Shown: positions 1 to 6,469 of the stretch, one piece after another
Numbering within the stretch: position 1 is the stretch's first letter
How the letters are laid out: each line of letters opens with the position of its first letter
NCBI GenBank assembly: GCA_026987085.1
Contig: JALSNH010000150.1
Location: 1-10,150, forward strand
Length of the DNA: 10,150 bases
DNA from: Aquificota bacterium
Lineage (GTDB): Bacteria; Aquificota; Aquificia; Aquificales; QOAS01
Direction: 5' to 3'
Position numbers and translations under genes: made by a program
The notes under the pieces: model-generated
The model's database searches: none
Told to the model about the DNA's origin: nothing
The model's input: the letters and a program-made list of their open reading frames with translations, nothing else

Positions 1-951
1 AAGGCGAGGGTTAAATACCGCAAAGGGGAACTCTCGGAGGAGGAATACAAAAAATTTATCCAAGGAAAGATTAAGGAAGCTATAGAACTCCAAGAGGAGC
101 TCGGTCTCGATGTGTTTGTTCACGGGGAGTTTGAGCGTTCCGATATGGTCGAATACTTTGCCGAGCTCCTCGATGGTATAGCTACCACCTCCCACGGTTG
201 GGTAATCTCCTACGGTTCGAGGGTTTACAGACCGCCCATTATTTACGGGGACGTTTCCAGACCCAAACCTATGACCGTCGAGTGGATTACCTACGCCCAA
301 AGCCTTACCGACAAACCGGTTAAGGGTATGCTCACCGGTCCCGTAACCATCCTAAACTGGAGCTACGCGAGGGAGGATATTCCGAGAAGCGAGATAGCTT
401 ACCAGATAGCTTTGGCAATTCTCGACGAGGTTCTCGACCTCGAAAGGAACGGTATTAAGATTATCCAAATAGACGAGCCGGCCTTTAGGGAAGCTGTTCC
501 CATAAAGAAAGAGGAGTGGGATAGCTATTTCGATTGGGCTATTAAAGCCTTTAGGCTCTCAAATTCCAAAGTAAAACCGGAAACCCAAATCCACACCCAC
601 ATGTGCTACTCGGACTTTAACGACATTATTGAGCAGATTTATGAAATGGACTTTGACGTTATCTCCATCGAAGCTTCCCGTTCGAAGGGTGAGATTATCA
701 AGGCTTTCGAACAGTTCGGTAAATGGGACAGGCGAATTGGAGTGGGTGTTTACGATATCCACTCTCCGGCTATACCTTCCAAAGAGGAGATGAAGGCGGT
801 TATGCTCCGCGTTATGAAAGTTCTGCCCAAGGAGCTCCTTTGGGTGAACCCCGACTGCGGTCTTAAAACCCGTAAATGGGAAGAGGTTGTTCCAGCCCTC
901 AAAAATATGGTCGAAATGGCCAAAGAACTCCGTAAGGAATATAACGCTTAA
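1..951 (+). CDS. metE: Cobalamin-independent methionine synthase MetE, C-terminal part (5' end outside window)
   Basis: The frame is open from base 1, so the gene enters from the left; the GTG at 112 is an internal valine, not a start. 316 residues are visible. MetE transfers the methyl group of 5-methyltetrahydropteroyl-polyglutamate to homocysteine in the cytosol, the last step of methionine synthesis. The four zinc ligands of the C-terminal barrel are present with E. coli-like spacing: His200 and Cys202 in THMCYSDF, Glu224 in ISIEAS, and Cys286 in NPDCGLKTR (window numbering), so the site looks intact. SHGWVxSYGSRxxRPP and KPVKGMLTGPVTILNWS are further family signatures. The gene is more GC-rich than its neighbours and favours C-ending codons (CTC, TAC, AAC, ACC), as the start of rplN does, which suggests high expression rather than transfer. 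hemL follows after 36 bases without a clear terminator. Identity is near certain. Confidence 0.96.
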   Translation, partial: KARVKYRKGELSEEEYKKFIQGKIKEAIELQEELGLDVFVHGEFERSDMVEYFAELLDGIATTSHGWVISYGSRVYRPPIIYGDVSRPKPMTVEWITYAQSLTDKPVKGMLTGPVTILNWSYAREDIPRSEIAYQIALAILDEVLDLERNGIKIIQIDEPAFREAVPIKKEEWDSYFDWAIKAFRLSNSKVKPETQIHTHMCYSDFNDIIEQIYEMDFDVISIEASRSKGEIIKAFEQFGKWDRRIGVGVYDIHSPAIPSKEEMKAVMLRVMKVLPKELLWVNPDCGLKTRKWEEVVPALKNMVEMAKELRKEYNA

Positions 952-987
952 GATTTTTTATTTTCTTCTGTTTAACTTTAAGTTTTA

Positions 988-2265
988 ATGGTTGCAAACA
1001 CTGAATTTTTTAATCGTGCCAAGAAATTTTTACCGGGCGGAGTGAATTCCCCAGTAAGGGCATTTAAGGCGGTAAAGACTCCCCCAATAGTAATAAAAAA
1101 AGGAGAAGGTCCCTATTTGGAAGATGTTGAAGGCAACAGATATGTGGATTTTTTAATGTCTTGGGGCCCTTTGATACTAGGTCATAAACATCCCGTAGTT
1201 GTTGAGGAAGTTAACAGAGCCGTAGAAGGTGGTCTCTCATTTGGCTTAACCAATCCTTATGAAATTGAACTTGCCGAGGAAGTTGTTGAAAGTGTCCCTT
1301 CTATAGGGAAGGTAAGGTTTGTTAACAGTGGAACTGAAGCTGTTATGTCGGCCATTAGGTTGGCCCGAGGCATAAGCGGCAGAAAATATATAGTGAAATT
1401 TGAAGGTTGCTATCATGGTCATTACGACAGTGTTTTGGTAAATGCTGGTTCGGGAGTTGCCACTTTTGCCATTCCGGGAACTCCTGGAATACCGGATGAA
1501 ATAGCGAAACTCACTTTTGTTCTACCTTACAACGATAGCGAAGCTGTAAGGGAATTGTTTTCCAAAGAAGGTGAAAAGATTGCAGCCGTTATAGTGGAAC
1601 CTGTTGCAGGAAATATGGGTGTAGTTCTTCCAAAAGAGGATTTTCTAAAAACCTTAAGGGAAGAGACTTCCAAATACGGAGCTTTGTTAATTTTTGATGA
1701 AGTTATCACTGGTTTTAGATTATCCCTCGGCGGCGCTCAAGAGTATTTCAAAATTGAACCCGATTTAACCACATTAGGAAAGATTGTTGGAGGTGGTATG
1801 CCGGTAGGAGCTTACGGAGGTCAAAAAGCTTTTATGGAAAGGGTAGCTCCCGAAGGAGAGATTTATCAAGCGGGAACCCTGTCGGGTAATCCGATTGCTA
1901 TGGCGGCCGGATTGGCAACCATAAGGGTCTTAAAAAATACCAAACCCTATAAACTTCTAGAGGAAAGAACAGCTTCCTTCGTAGAGAGGATTTCAAAACT
2001 ATTAACCGAAAAAGGTATCGCACATTCGTACAACCAAATAGGTTCGATGTTTACCATATTCTTTACCGATAAAAAGGTTGAAAACTATAAAGATGCTACT
2101 TCCAGCAATCTGGAACTCTTTGCCAAATTTTTCAAAAACCTTTTAAAAAACGGGATTTTAATACCTCCTTCCCAATTTGAGGCGTGGTTTTTAAGTATTG
2201 CACATGAAGATAAGGTATTGGAAGAATCCCTAGAAAGGATAGAAAAGGCAATTAAAGAACTCTAA
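988..2265 (+). CDS. hemL: Glutamate-1-semialdehyde 2,1-aminomutase
   Basis: 425 residues, full length for the family. The enzyme converts glutamate-1-semialdehyde to 5-aminolevulinate using pyridoxal phosphate/pyridoxamine phosphate, the committed C5 route to heme, siroheme and cobamides. Seen: the N-terminal PGGVNSPVRAF signature (about residues 16-26), the NSGTEAVMSAIRLAR cofactor region (about 113-128), the GCYHGHYDS motif, FDEVITGFR (about 238-246), and the PLP lysine Lys265 in TTLGKIVGGGMPVGAYGG, the same number as in the E. coli enzyme. ATG 988 is the earliest possible start because an in-frame TAA lies at 979-981. Oddly, no Shine-Dalgarno sequence precedes it: the upstream bases are T/A-rich with no purine-rich G run. 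It lies 36 bases after metE, so it may be read from the metE transcript. It converges with the next gene, leaving 10 bases between stops. Confidence 0.97.
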   Translation: MVANTEFFNRAKKFLPGGVNSPVRAFKAVKTPPIVIKKGEGPYLEDVEGNRYVDFLMSWGPLILGHKHPVVVEEVNRAVEGGLSFGLTNPYEIELAEEVVESVPSIGKVRFVNSGTEAVMSAIRLARGISGRKYIVKFEGCYHGHYDSVLVNAGSGVATFAIPGTPGIPDEIAKLTFVLPYNDSEAVRELFSKEGEKIAAVIVEPVAGNMGVVLPKEDFLKTLREETSKYGALLIFDEVITGFRLSLGGAQEYFKIEPDLTTLGKIVGGGMPVGAYGGQKAFMERVAPEGEIYQAGTLSGNPIAMAAGLATIRVLKNTKPYKLLEERTASFVERISKLLTEKGIAHSYNQIGSMFTIFFTDKKVENYKDATSSNLELFAKFFKNLLKNGILIPPSQFEAWFLSIAHEDKVLEESLERIEKAIKEL

Positions 2266-2275
2266 AGGTTAAGTT

Positions 2276-2524
2276 TTATGCTTTTTCCTCATTAGGTTCT
2301 TTTACTTCCTCTTCTTCCTCTTCGGACGCTCCTGTGATGTAGGCTTCCAACTCTACTACTGTGGCCTCTTGCAATTTTTCTTCTATAATACCTTTTATTA
2401 ACCGATTTAATTTTCTATCATCTCCCATAGCTATCCCATTCAGAACACTGTAAAGCCTTTTAGGTAAAGATAAGCTAATCCTTTTATATCTCGGTCCTCC
2501 TCTTCTTCTACCTCTTCTAGCCAT
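2276..2524 (-). CDS. Small ribbon-helix-helix (CopG/Arc-type) DNA-binding protein
   Basis: 82 residues in three parts. There is a very basic N-terminal arm (ARRGRRRGGPRYK, residues 2-14). A ribbon-helix-helix fold at about residues 14-52 has an alternating beta strand (KRISLSLP), a first helix (KRLYSVLNGIAM), a turn (GDDRKLN) and a second helix (LNRLIKGIIEEKL). An acidic tail contains a run of six glutamates. RHH proteins bind DNA as dimers through the beta strand and usually act as repressors, antitoxins or partition factors; the target here is unknown. The start has a strong AGGAGG site six bases before ATG. It lies 55 bases downstream of the site-2-protease-like gene on the same strand, so the two may share a transcript. 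No toxin partner is visible next to it. An imperfect palindrome (CCTTTAAAAGG) overlaps its ribosome-binding site and could be an operator, which is speculative. Confidence 0.8.
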   Translation of the reverse strand: MARRGRRRGGPRYKRISLSLPKRLYSVLNGIAMGDDRKLNRLIKGIIEEKLQEATVVELEAYITGASEEEEEEVKEPNEEKA

Positions 2525-2579
2525 TTTTAACCTCCTTTTAAAGGAAAATTATGAAAAAATTCAAATGAAAAGCAACCTA

Positions 2580-3206
2580 TTAAAGGAGAGAAATTAGGAA
2601 TTTAATAAATGGATGAAACAGATATGTAATTAATCCTGACAAAAACAGGATTAAAATAACAAAAACGCCGTAAAAGGAATATCTGTTGATCTCCTCCATA
2701 TCCTTTTTAAGGAGGATTAAAAGAGCTATCCCCAAATCTAAGGGAGGAATTGGAATCAAGTTTAAAAAACCAAAAAATGCGGAAATAAAAAATATTGATT
2801 TGAAAAGAAATATTAAAACCTCGAAGTTTGAAGGCAATGGAAGAAGTAATATAAGTTTATAGAGCATATATCCTATAAACGCTATAAAAAAGTAGGAAAA
2901 GATGCTTACTAGCGAAATTATTAGAGAACTTTTTTTAATATCTTTTAAACGGTGATAGTCTATAGGCACCGGGCGCGGCCAACCAAAAATTATAGGGGTC
3001 CTTAGAAAAATTAAGAAAAGAGGTAAAATCACAGTTCCTATTAAGTCAGCATGAATTATAGGATTTAGACTTAGCAAACCTGCTCTTTTTGGAGTATCAT
3101 CTCCCAACTTTACAACAGTTAAAGCCTTTAAGTAATTATGAAACGTAAATATAAAAACCAAAGAAAGCCATTGTAGAAACGCACTAAATAATTCCGCTAT
3201 CATCAA
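2580..3206 (-). CDS. Site-2-protease (M50) family membrane protein with lost HExxH motif, probable pseudoprotease
   Basis: 208 residues, strongly hydrophobic, with about five membrane segments (roughly 5-29, 52-70, 92-121, 128-150, 172-195). The scaffold matches the short M50B metalloproteases: KLGDDTPKRAGLLSLNPIIHADLIGT (about 33-58) corresponds to the family's LGDxTAKRxGRLTLNPxxHxDPxGT, FGWPRPVPID (74-83) to the GWAKPVPV signature, and NLIPIPPLDLG (149-159) to the NLxPIPPLDGG motif with its metal-binding Asp (Asp157). The zinc motif HExxH is replaced by His23-Asn-Tyr-Leu-Lys27, so the catalytic Glu and the second His ligand are gone. Several bases differ, which rules out one sequencing error. 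The frame is otherwise intact, which argues for a retained non-proteolytic role, perhaps substrate binding or a scaffold. ATG 3206 has an AAAGGG site four bases upstream. Family assignment is confident; the function is unknown. Confidence 0.82.
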   Translation of the reverse strand: MMIAELFSAFLQWLSLVFIFTFHNYLKALTVVKLGDDTPKRAGLLSLNPIIHADLIGTVILPLFLIFLRTPIIFGWPRPVPIDYHRLKDIKKSSLIISLVSIFSYFFIAFIGYMLYKLILLLPLPSNFEVLIFLFKSIFFISAFFGFLNLIPIPPLDLGIALLILLKKDMEEINRYSFYGVFVILILFLSGLITYLFHPFIKFLISLL

Positions 3207-3277
3207 ACCCTTTATGTTAACAACCTGTTAAGTAGGTTTTGAAAAACTTTCACGAAATTAACTTGCAGGTGGAAATT

Positions 3278-3364
3278 GGAAAATACTTATTCTTCGTCGG
3301 TTTTAAGGAATTTACCTTGGTAGTTAGCCATATTACGAACTTCTGGAGCTTGCAAGTATTTTTT
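3278..3364. repeat. Long-spaced inverted repeat in the hom / site-2-protease-like gap
   Basis: AAAATACTT at 3280-3288 is the exact reverse complement of AAGTATTTT at 3354-3362. Allowing a two-base bulge, the arms extend to GGAAAATACTT and AAGTATTTTTTCC (3278-3364), with about 65 bases between them. An RNA from either strand could fold on it. No function can be assigned, and the low sequence complexity of the arms means chance is possible. Confidence 0.35.
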
Positions 3365-3470
3365 CCTTCGGTAGTTTTCATCCCCCTATCTGTGATAGGT
3401 ATTTCTACAAACCGTTTTCTGTAAAAATGCCCGGAGCTGCACATCGCTGATACACTGCGATTGGTAAAAG
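3287..3470 (-). pseudogene. Possible decayed gene fragment downstream of hom
   Basis: No intact gene fills this gap, but three overlapping minus-strand frames each give a short protein-like stretch in consecutive order. The first is VYQRCAAPGIFTENGL ending at the TAG at 3405-3407. The second is VEIPITDRG, read across about 3408-3382. The third is DENYRRKKYLQAPEVRNMAN followed by YQGKFLKTDEE, ending at the TAA at 3287-3289. Two one-base shifts would join them into one reading frame of about 55 residues; one falls next to a run of five G and one in a GTTTG stretch. The last piece has ordinary codon use and no start of its own except an internal Met (MANYQGKF, ATG at 3331). I do not recognise the family. 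It could be the eroded end of a former gene, or simply non-coding DNA that happens to read well. Confidence 0.3.
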
Positions 3471-4787
3471 TTAATATTTTTCCTCCTCAACTCTTATAAG
3501 AGTTGGTTTTTCCTTTATAAAGGAAAGATTTTCTAACTTTTCTAGTGCCCTTTTTAATTTGCTCTCATACGCTTTATGTGTAAGGATAATTAAGGGAATA
3601 ACCTTAGAAGGCTTAGGTAAAAACTTTAGGATCCACTCTTGCTGGAGAACTCCTGCTATACTTATACCTTCTTCAGCAAGTATTTTGGCTATTTGATACA
3701 AAACACCGGGTTTATCTTCAACATCAAACCTCAAATAGTAGCGACTATAAAAATCTTTTGCTACTTTCAAAGATTTATCGTTCCATCCCAAGGCGGTTAT
3801 ATCAAAAATCTTTCCACAACAGGTTAACTGTTTGGCCGCTTGAATAATATCTTGAACAACAGCTGTAGCTGTGGGATAAGCTCCAGCTCCCGCCCCCTGA
3901 AGCTTTAACTCTCCTAGATAGTTGCTTTTAAATAAAATTCCGTTAAAAACTCCATCTACATTGGATAACGGATTTTCAAAGGGAATAAATGTAGGATGCA
4001 CCCTTACTTCTACCTCTCCACCGTTCCTCTTTTTAGCTATTGCCAATAACTTTAACCTGTATCCTAGTTCTTTACCAAGTTTTATATCGAGTAAATCGAC
4101 ATTGGTAATACCTTCAACAAAAATCTCTGAAAATTTTACAAAACCTCCAAAAGCAAGATTTGCCAAAATTGCTATTTTGTGAGCTGCATCTACACCTTCT
4201 ACATCAAAGGTAGGATTTGCTTCGGCATAGCCTTTTTTTTGAGCCTCCTCAAGGGCAACGTTGAAAGGTATATTTTCTTCCTCCATTTTGGTAAGGATGT
4301 AGTTAGTTGTCCCATTGAGGATACCTAAAATTTCACTAATCTGGTTGGATACCAAAGTTTCTTTTAAAACCTTTACAATAGGAATTCCCCCACCAACTGC
4401 ACCTTCAAAGAATAGGAAGGTTTTAAATTTTTTCATAAGGCTGGCAATCTCTCTACCATACTCTGCAAGAAGATGCTTATTGGCAGTAATAACCGGTTTA
4501 GCCCTTTTTAAACTTTCAACTACTACATCTTTAGCTATATCTACACCACCTATCAATTCCACAACTATATCGGAACTTTCTACCACTTCCTTCCAATCGG
4601 TAGTTCTAAGATTTTCAGGAACTTCAAAAAATCGCTTTTTAGACCAATTGCGGGCTGCTACCTTAGAAATTTCTATTTCCACTTCGGCTTTCTCTCTAAT
4701 TCTTTCCTTTTGGGTAAGTAATATTTCAACAACAGCTGTTCCTACAGTTCCGCAACCAACGATTCCTACCCTTATAGGTCTGGCCAT
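3471..4787 (-). CDS. hom: Homoserine dehydrogenase with C-terminal ACT domain
   Basis: 438 residues, the usual length of the monofunctional enzyme with a regulatory domain. It reduces aspartate-4-semialdehyde to homoserine with NAD(P)H, the branch point to threonine and methionine. Domains in order: a Rossmann nucleotide-binding domain with GIVGCGTVGTA (8-18) and TANKHLLA (101-108); a catalytic/dimer domain with GGGIPIVK (132-139), ILNGTTNYILTKM (156-168) and NPTFDVEGVDAAHKIAIL (191-208), which holds the catalytic Asp200/Lys204 pair; and an ACT domain from about 351 (YLRFDVEDKPGVLYQIAKIL) to about 431, normally the threonine-sensing site. ATG 4787 has only a weak ribosome-binding site (TGGTC). 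Homoserine made here would feed the MetE reaction encoded on the left, but the genes are separated and on opposite strands. Identity is very secure; feedback inhibition is inferred from the family. Confidence 0.97.
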   Translation of the reverse strand: MARPIRVGIVGCGTVGTAVVEILLTQKERIREKAEVEIEISKVAARNWSKKRFFEVPENLRTTDWKEVVESSDIVVELIGGVDIAKDVVVESLKRAKPVITANKHLLAEYGREIASLMKKFKTFLFFEGAVGGGIPIVKVLKETLVSNQISEILGILNGTTNYILTKMEEENIPFNVALEEAQKKGYAEANPTFDVEGVDAAHKIAILANLAFGGFVKFSEIFVEGITNVDLLDIKLGKELGYRLKLLAIAKKRNGGEVEVRVHPTFIPFENPLSNVDGVFNGILFKSNYLGELKLQGAGAGAYPTATAVVQDIIQAAKQLTCCGKIFDITALGWNDKSLKVAKDFYSRYYLRFDVEDKPGVLYQIAKILAEEGISIAGVLQQEWILKFLPKPSKVIPLIILTHKAYESKLKRALEKLENLSFIKEKPTLIRVEEEKY

Positions 4788-4803
4788 TTGACCAAAACAT
4801 TTT

Positions 4804-4831
4804 AAGGGTTAAATCTTTAAAAAAAACCCTT
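4804..4831 (-). repeat. Inverted repeat in the hom leader
   Basis: AAGGGTT (4804-4810) and AACCCTT (4825-4831) are exact reverse complements separated by 14 A/T-rich bases. They lie between the presumed hom promoter and the hom ATG, so the mRNA leader could form a 7-bp stem; it may also be an operator. It is not followed by a U-run, so it is not an ordinary terminator. Confidence 0.4.
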
Positions 4832-4851
4832 TAATGTTCCAAAAATTGGAG

Positions 4852-4878
4852 ATTATAACGGTAGATTTTTAAGGTAAA
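4852..4878 (-). promoter_or_regulatory. Putative sigma70-type promoter of hom
   Basis: On the minus strand a perfect TATAAT (4857-4852) is preceded by TTTACC (4878-4873, four of six matches to TTGACA). The spacer is 15 bases, which is short. A start near 4845 would give a leader of about 58 bases before the hom ATG. The -10 is good and the -35 is poor, so confidence is moderate. Confidence 0.42.
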
Positions 4879-4892
4879 ATATCCTTTATAAA

Positions 4893-6389
4893 GTGAAAAA
4901 AGTACTTCAAACAATAAGAAAACTTAAGTTAATAGAGTTAAAGGTAGCCAAATTTTATTTTAAATTGTTAGAGGATAGTTCTTCTGCAATTTTTTACATT
5001 TATAATATTTTCTCCTTTACCGTTATAGTTTTATCCAGCGTATTAATTATCTTAGAACTTATAAATGAGGTTCCCACTCCTATCCGTCCTTTAGCAGACC
5101 GAATTATAGATTTTGCCAGTTTTGTCATTATTTTTGAATGGATCGGTAGGTTTATTTTAGTTTCTGATTTCTTTGACGATTTAGAGCTTAATTATTTTAG
5201 ATATGGAAATTTAAAAAAAGCTTTGAAAAAAGCTTTTGTTCCCAAATTGGGATACATTAAATCCTTCTACTCCATAGTAGATCTCATTTCGATTCTTTAT
5301 ATTTTTCCACCTTTAAGGTTATTGAGAGTTTTTGCTCTTTTAAGATTATTTCGATTGGGCTTTTACCGTTTTCTATTGGAAGGTTTCATTACAGTTTTTA
5401 AAGAAAACCTTACACAATTAGCCTTTTTAGTAATAATATTTTCAATTTTTCTCCTTTTTATGGCATTTTGGATTTTTAACGTAGAACATAGACATAATGA
5501 GCATATAAAGACTTTTTTTGATGCTTTATATTTCACCTTTATTACCTTAACCACTGTAGGTTATGGAGATATAACTCCCGTAACAAATAAAGGTCGTCTG
5601 GTAGTAATGTTAACTGTAGCCGGTGGAGTTGGTTTATTCTCCCTATTTACCGCTATTCTTAGTTCCGGATTTATAGAATATTTAGAAAGAATTCGTAGAG
5701 GAATGATAGAATTTAAAACGTTAAAAAACCATATAGTTATTTGCGGTTGGAATGAAACGGGAAAGTATATTATTAAAGAAATCCGCGAAAATCCTAAGCT
5801 GTTTAGGAAACACATAGTGGTTATTACGGAAGAAAATGAAAATGGTATTCCCAAAGAGTGTTTTATTAAAAAAGGAGATCCCACCAAGGAGGATGTTTTA
5901 TTAAGTGTAAATACTTCCGAAGCGAGCTTAGTTATAATTTTAGCAGAAAAAAAAGAACTTTTAAATGAAGATACTATAGACGCCCGTAGTTCACTTATAG
6001 CCCTACTTGTTAAATCTCTATCTCCAAGAATTTACATAATTGCCGAATACCTTAAAGAAGAAAATGCAATTGCAGCCCGAAAAAGAAACTTGGCCAACAA
6101 AATAATAATAGCCGGTGAATATCTAGGTAAAATTATCGGTAAGTCGGTTATTCAGCCAAAAAGTTTGGAAGTATTTGAAGAGCTCCTTGAGGATGTGACT
6201 ATGAGAATTTTTCCTCTAAAAGAGTTTACTGATAAACCAATAACCCTTAAAGAGTTGTTGGAAAAAATAGGATACCTTAAGGTGGTTGCAATATATAAGG
6301 GTAAGAGATTGGTAATTGCACCTCCTTTAAATATTCTTTTAAAACCGGAAGATGAACTTGTTTTTCTTGACGAAAGGAATTTATTTTGA
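4893..6389 (+). CDS. Voltage-sensor-type potassium channel with cytoplasmic RCK domain
   Basis: 498 residues, starting at GTG 4893 with a poor ribosome-binding site. Segments S1-S6 lie at about 32-56, 70-92, 122-138, 139-162, 172-197 and 235-262. S4 carries Arg at 142, 145, 151 and 154, the every-third-residue voltage-sensor pattern with Ala at 148 breaking it, plus Arg159. S2 has Glu82 and S3 Asp130, plausible counter-charges. The pore helix and filter read LTTVGYGDITP (219-229), the K+-selective TVGYGD signature. After S6 comes an RCK domain: HIVICGWNETGKYIIKEI begins the nucleotide-binding-like fold at 280, and a C-terminal lobe covers about 434-498. The GxGxxG loop reads GWNETG, missing its central Gly, so ordinary NAD binding is doubtful. 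Such proteins are inner-membrane tetramers gating K+ flux, with the RCK ring sensing ions or nucleotides. E. coli Kch has the same layout. The ligand and any true voltage gating cannot be told from sequence. Confidence 0.93.
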   Translation: MKKVLQTIRKLKLIELKVAKFYFKLLEDSSSAIFYIYNIFSFTVIVLSSVLIILELINEVPTPIRPLADRIIDFASFVIIFEWIGRFILVSDFFDDLELNYFRYGNLKKALKKAFVPKLGYIKSFYSIVDLISILYIFPPLRLLRVFALLRLFRLGFYRFLLEGFITVFKENLTQLAFLVIIFSIFLLFMAFWIFNVEHRHNEHIKTFFDALYFTFITLTTVGYGDITPVTNKGRLVVMLTVAGGVGLFSLFTAILSSGFIEYLERIRRGMIEFKTLKNHIVICGWNETGKYIIKEIRENPKLFRKHIVVITEENENGIPKECFIKKGDPTKEDVLLSVNTSEASLVIILAEKKELLNEDTIDARSSLIALLVKSLSPRIYIIAEYLKEENAIAARKRNLANKIIIAGEYLGKIIGKSVIQPKSLEVFEELLEDVTMRIFPLKEFTDKPITLKELLEKIGYLKVVAIYKGKRLVIAPPLNILLKPEDELVFLDERNLF

Positions 6390-6395
6390 TAAAAT
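6367..6395 (+). promoter_or_regulatory. Promoter of rpsA, overlapping the end of the channel gene
   Basis: TTGACG (6367-6372), a 17-base spacer, then TAAAAT (6390-6395), with TG one base upstream of the -10 (extended -10, 6387-6388). The -35 lies inside the last codons of the channel gene, and its stop codon TGA supplies the TG. A start near 6402 gives a leader of about 68 bases ahead of the rpsA ATG. By eye this is one of the two best promoters in the window. Confidence 0.65.
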
Positions 6396-6451
6396 AATCC
6401 CGCTAGTGTTTACAAAAGTGGTGCCTTCGAAACTCTTTTCTTTAAAAAATC

Positions 6452-6469
6452 TAAACCAAGGGGGAAGTT
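6452..6469 (+). promoter_or_regulatory. rpsA Shine-Dalgarno segment, exactly complementary to the gene's own 3' end
   Basis: The ribosome-binding site of rpsA is AAGGGGGA, ending four to five bases before ATG 6470. The whole 18-base block TAAACCAAGGGGGAAGTT (6452-6469) is the perfect reverse complement of 8134-8151, which begins at the final base of the rpsA stop codon. With one bulged base, pairing would also cover the first two bases of the AUG. What is seen is the complementarity; a regulatory role is inferred. Confidence 0.6.

Noticed and set aside
112..114. GTG at 112 as start of a separate 279-residue protein
   Set aside because: The same frame is open to base 1 and reads as continuous MetE; this is an internal valine.
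2276..2524. RHH protein as antitoxin of a toxin-antitoxin pair
   Set aside because: The flanking genes are hemL (convergent) and a membrane protein; no small toxin-like frame overlaps or adjoins it.
3222..3238. AACCT/AGGTT inverted repeat just upstream of the site-2-protease-like start
   Set aside because: Five pairs only; no terminator tail on the gene strand and no evidence of an operator.
3239..3444. Short open frames on both strands in the hom / site-2-protease-like gap (plus 3239-3424, minus 3250-3444)
   Set aside because: Neither has a good ribosome-binding site, a recognisable motif or family-like composition, and the minus one is in a different frame from the most protein-like stretch.
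3423..3461. Two small hairpins plus a T5 run just after the hom stop, read on the minus strand, as a hom terminator
   Set aside because: The stem next to the T-run has only four pairs with a bulge, and the other (ATCGC/GCGAT) is five pairs with no T-run, too weak to call.
4315..4791. Long plus-strand open frame opposite hom (158 codons)
   Set aside because: It is the antisense shadow of hom, rich in Ser/Thr/Ile/Pro, with no motif or ribosome-binding site.
4875..4892. TAAAAT (4875-4880) as a -10 of the channel gene
   Set aside because: No acceptable -35 at a normal distance and only about six bases would remain before GTG; too weak to list as a feature.
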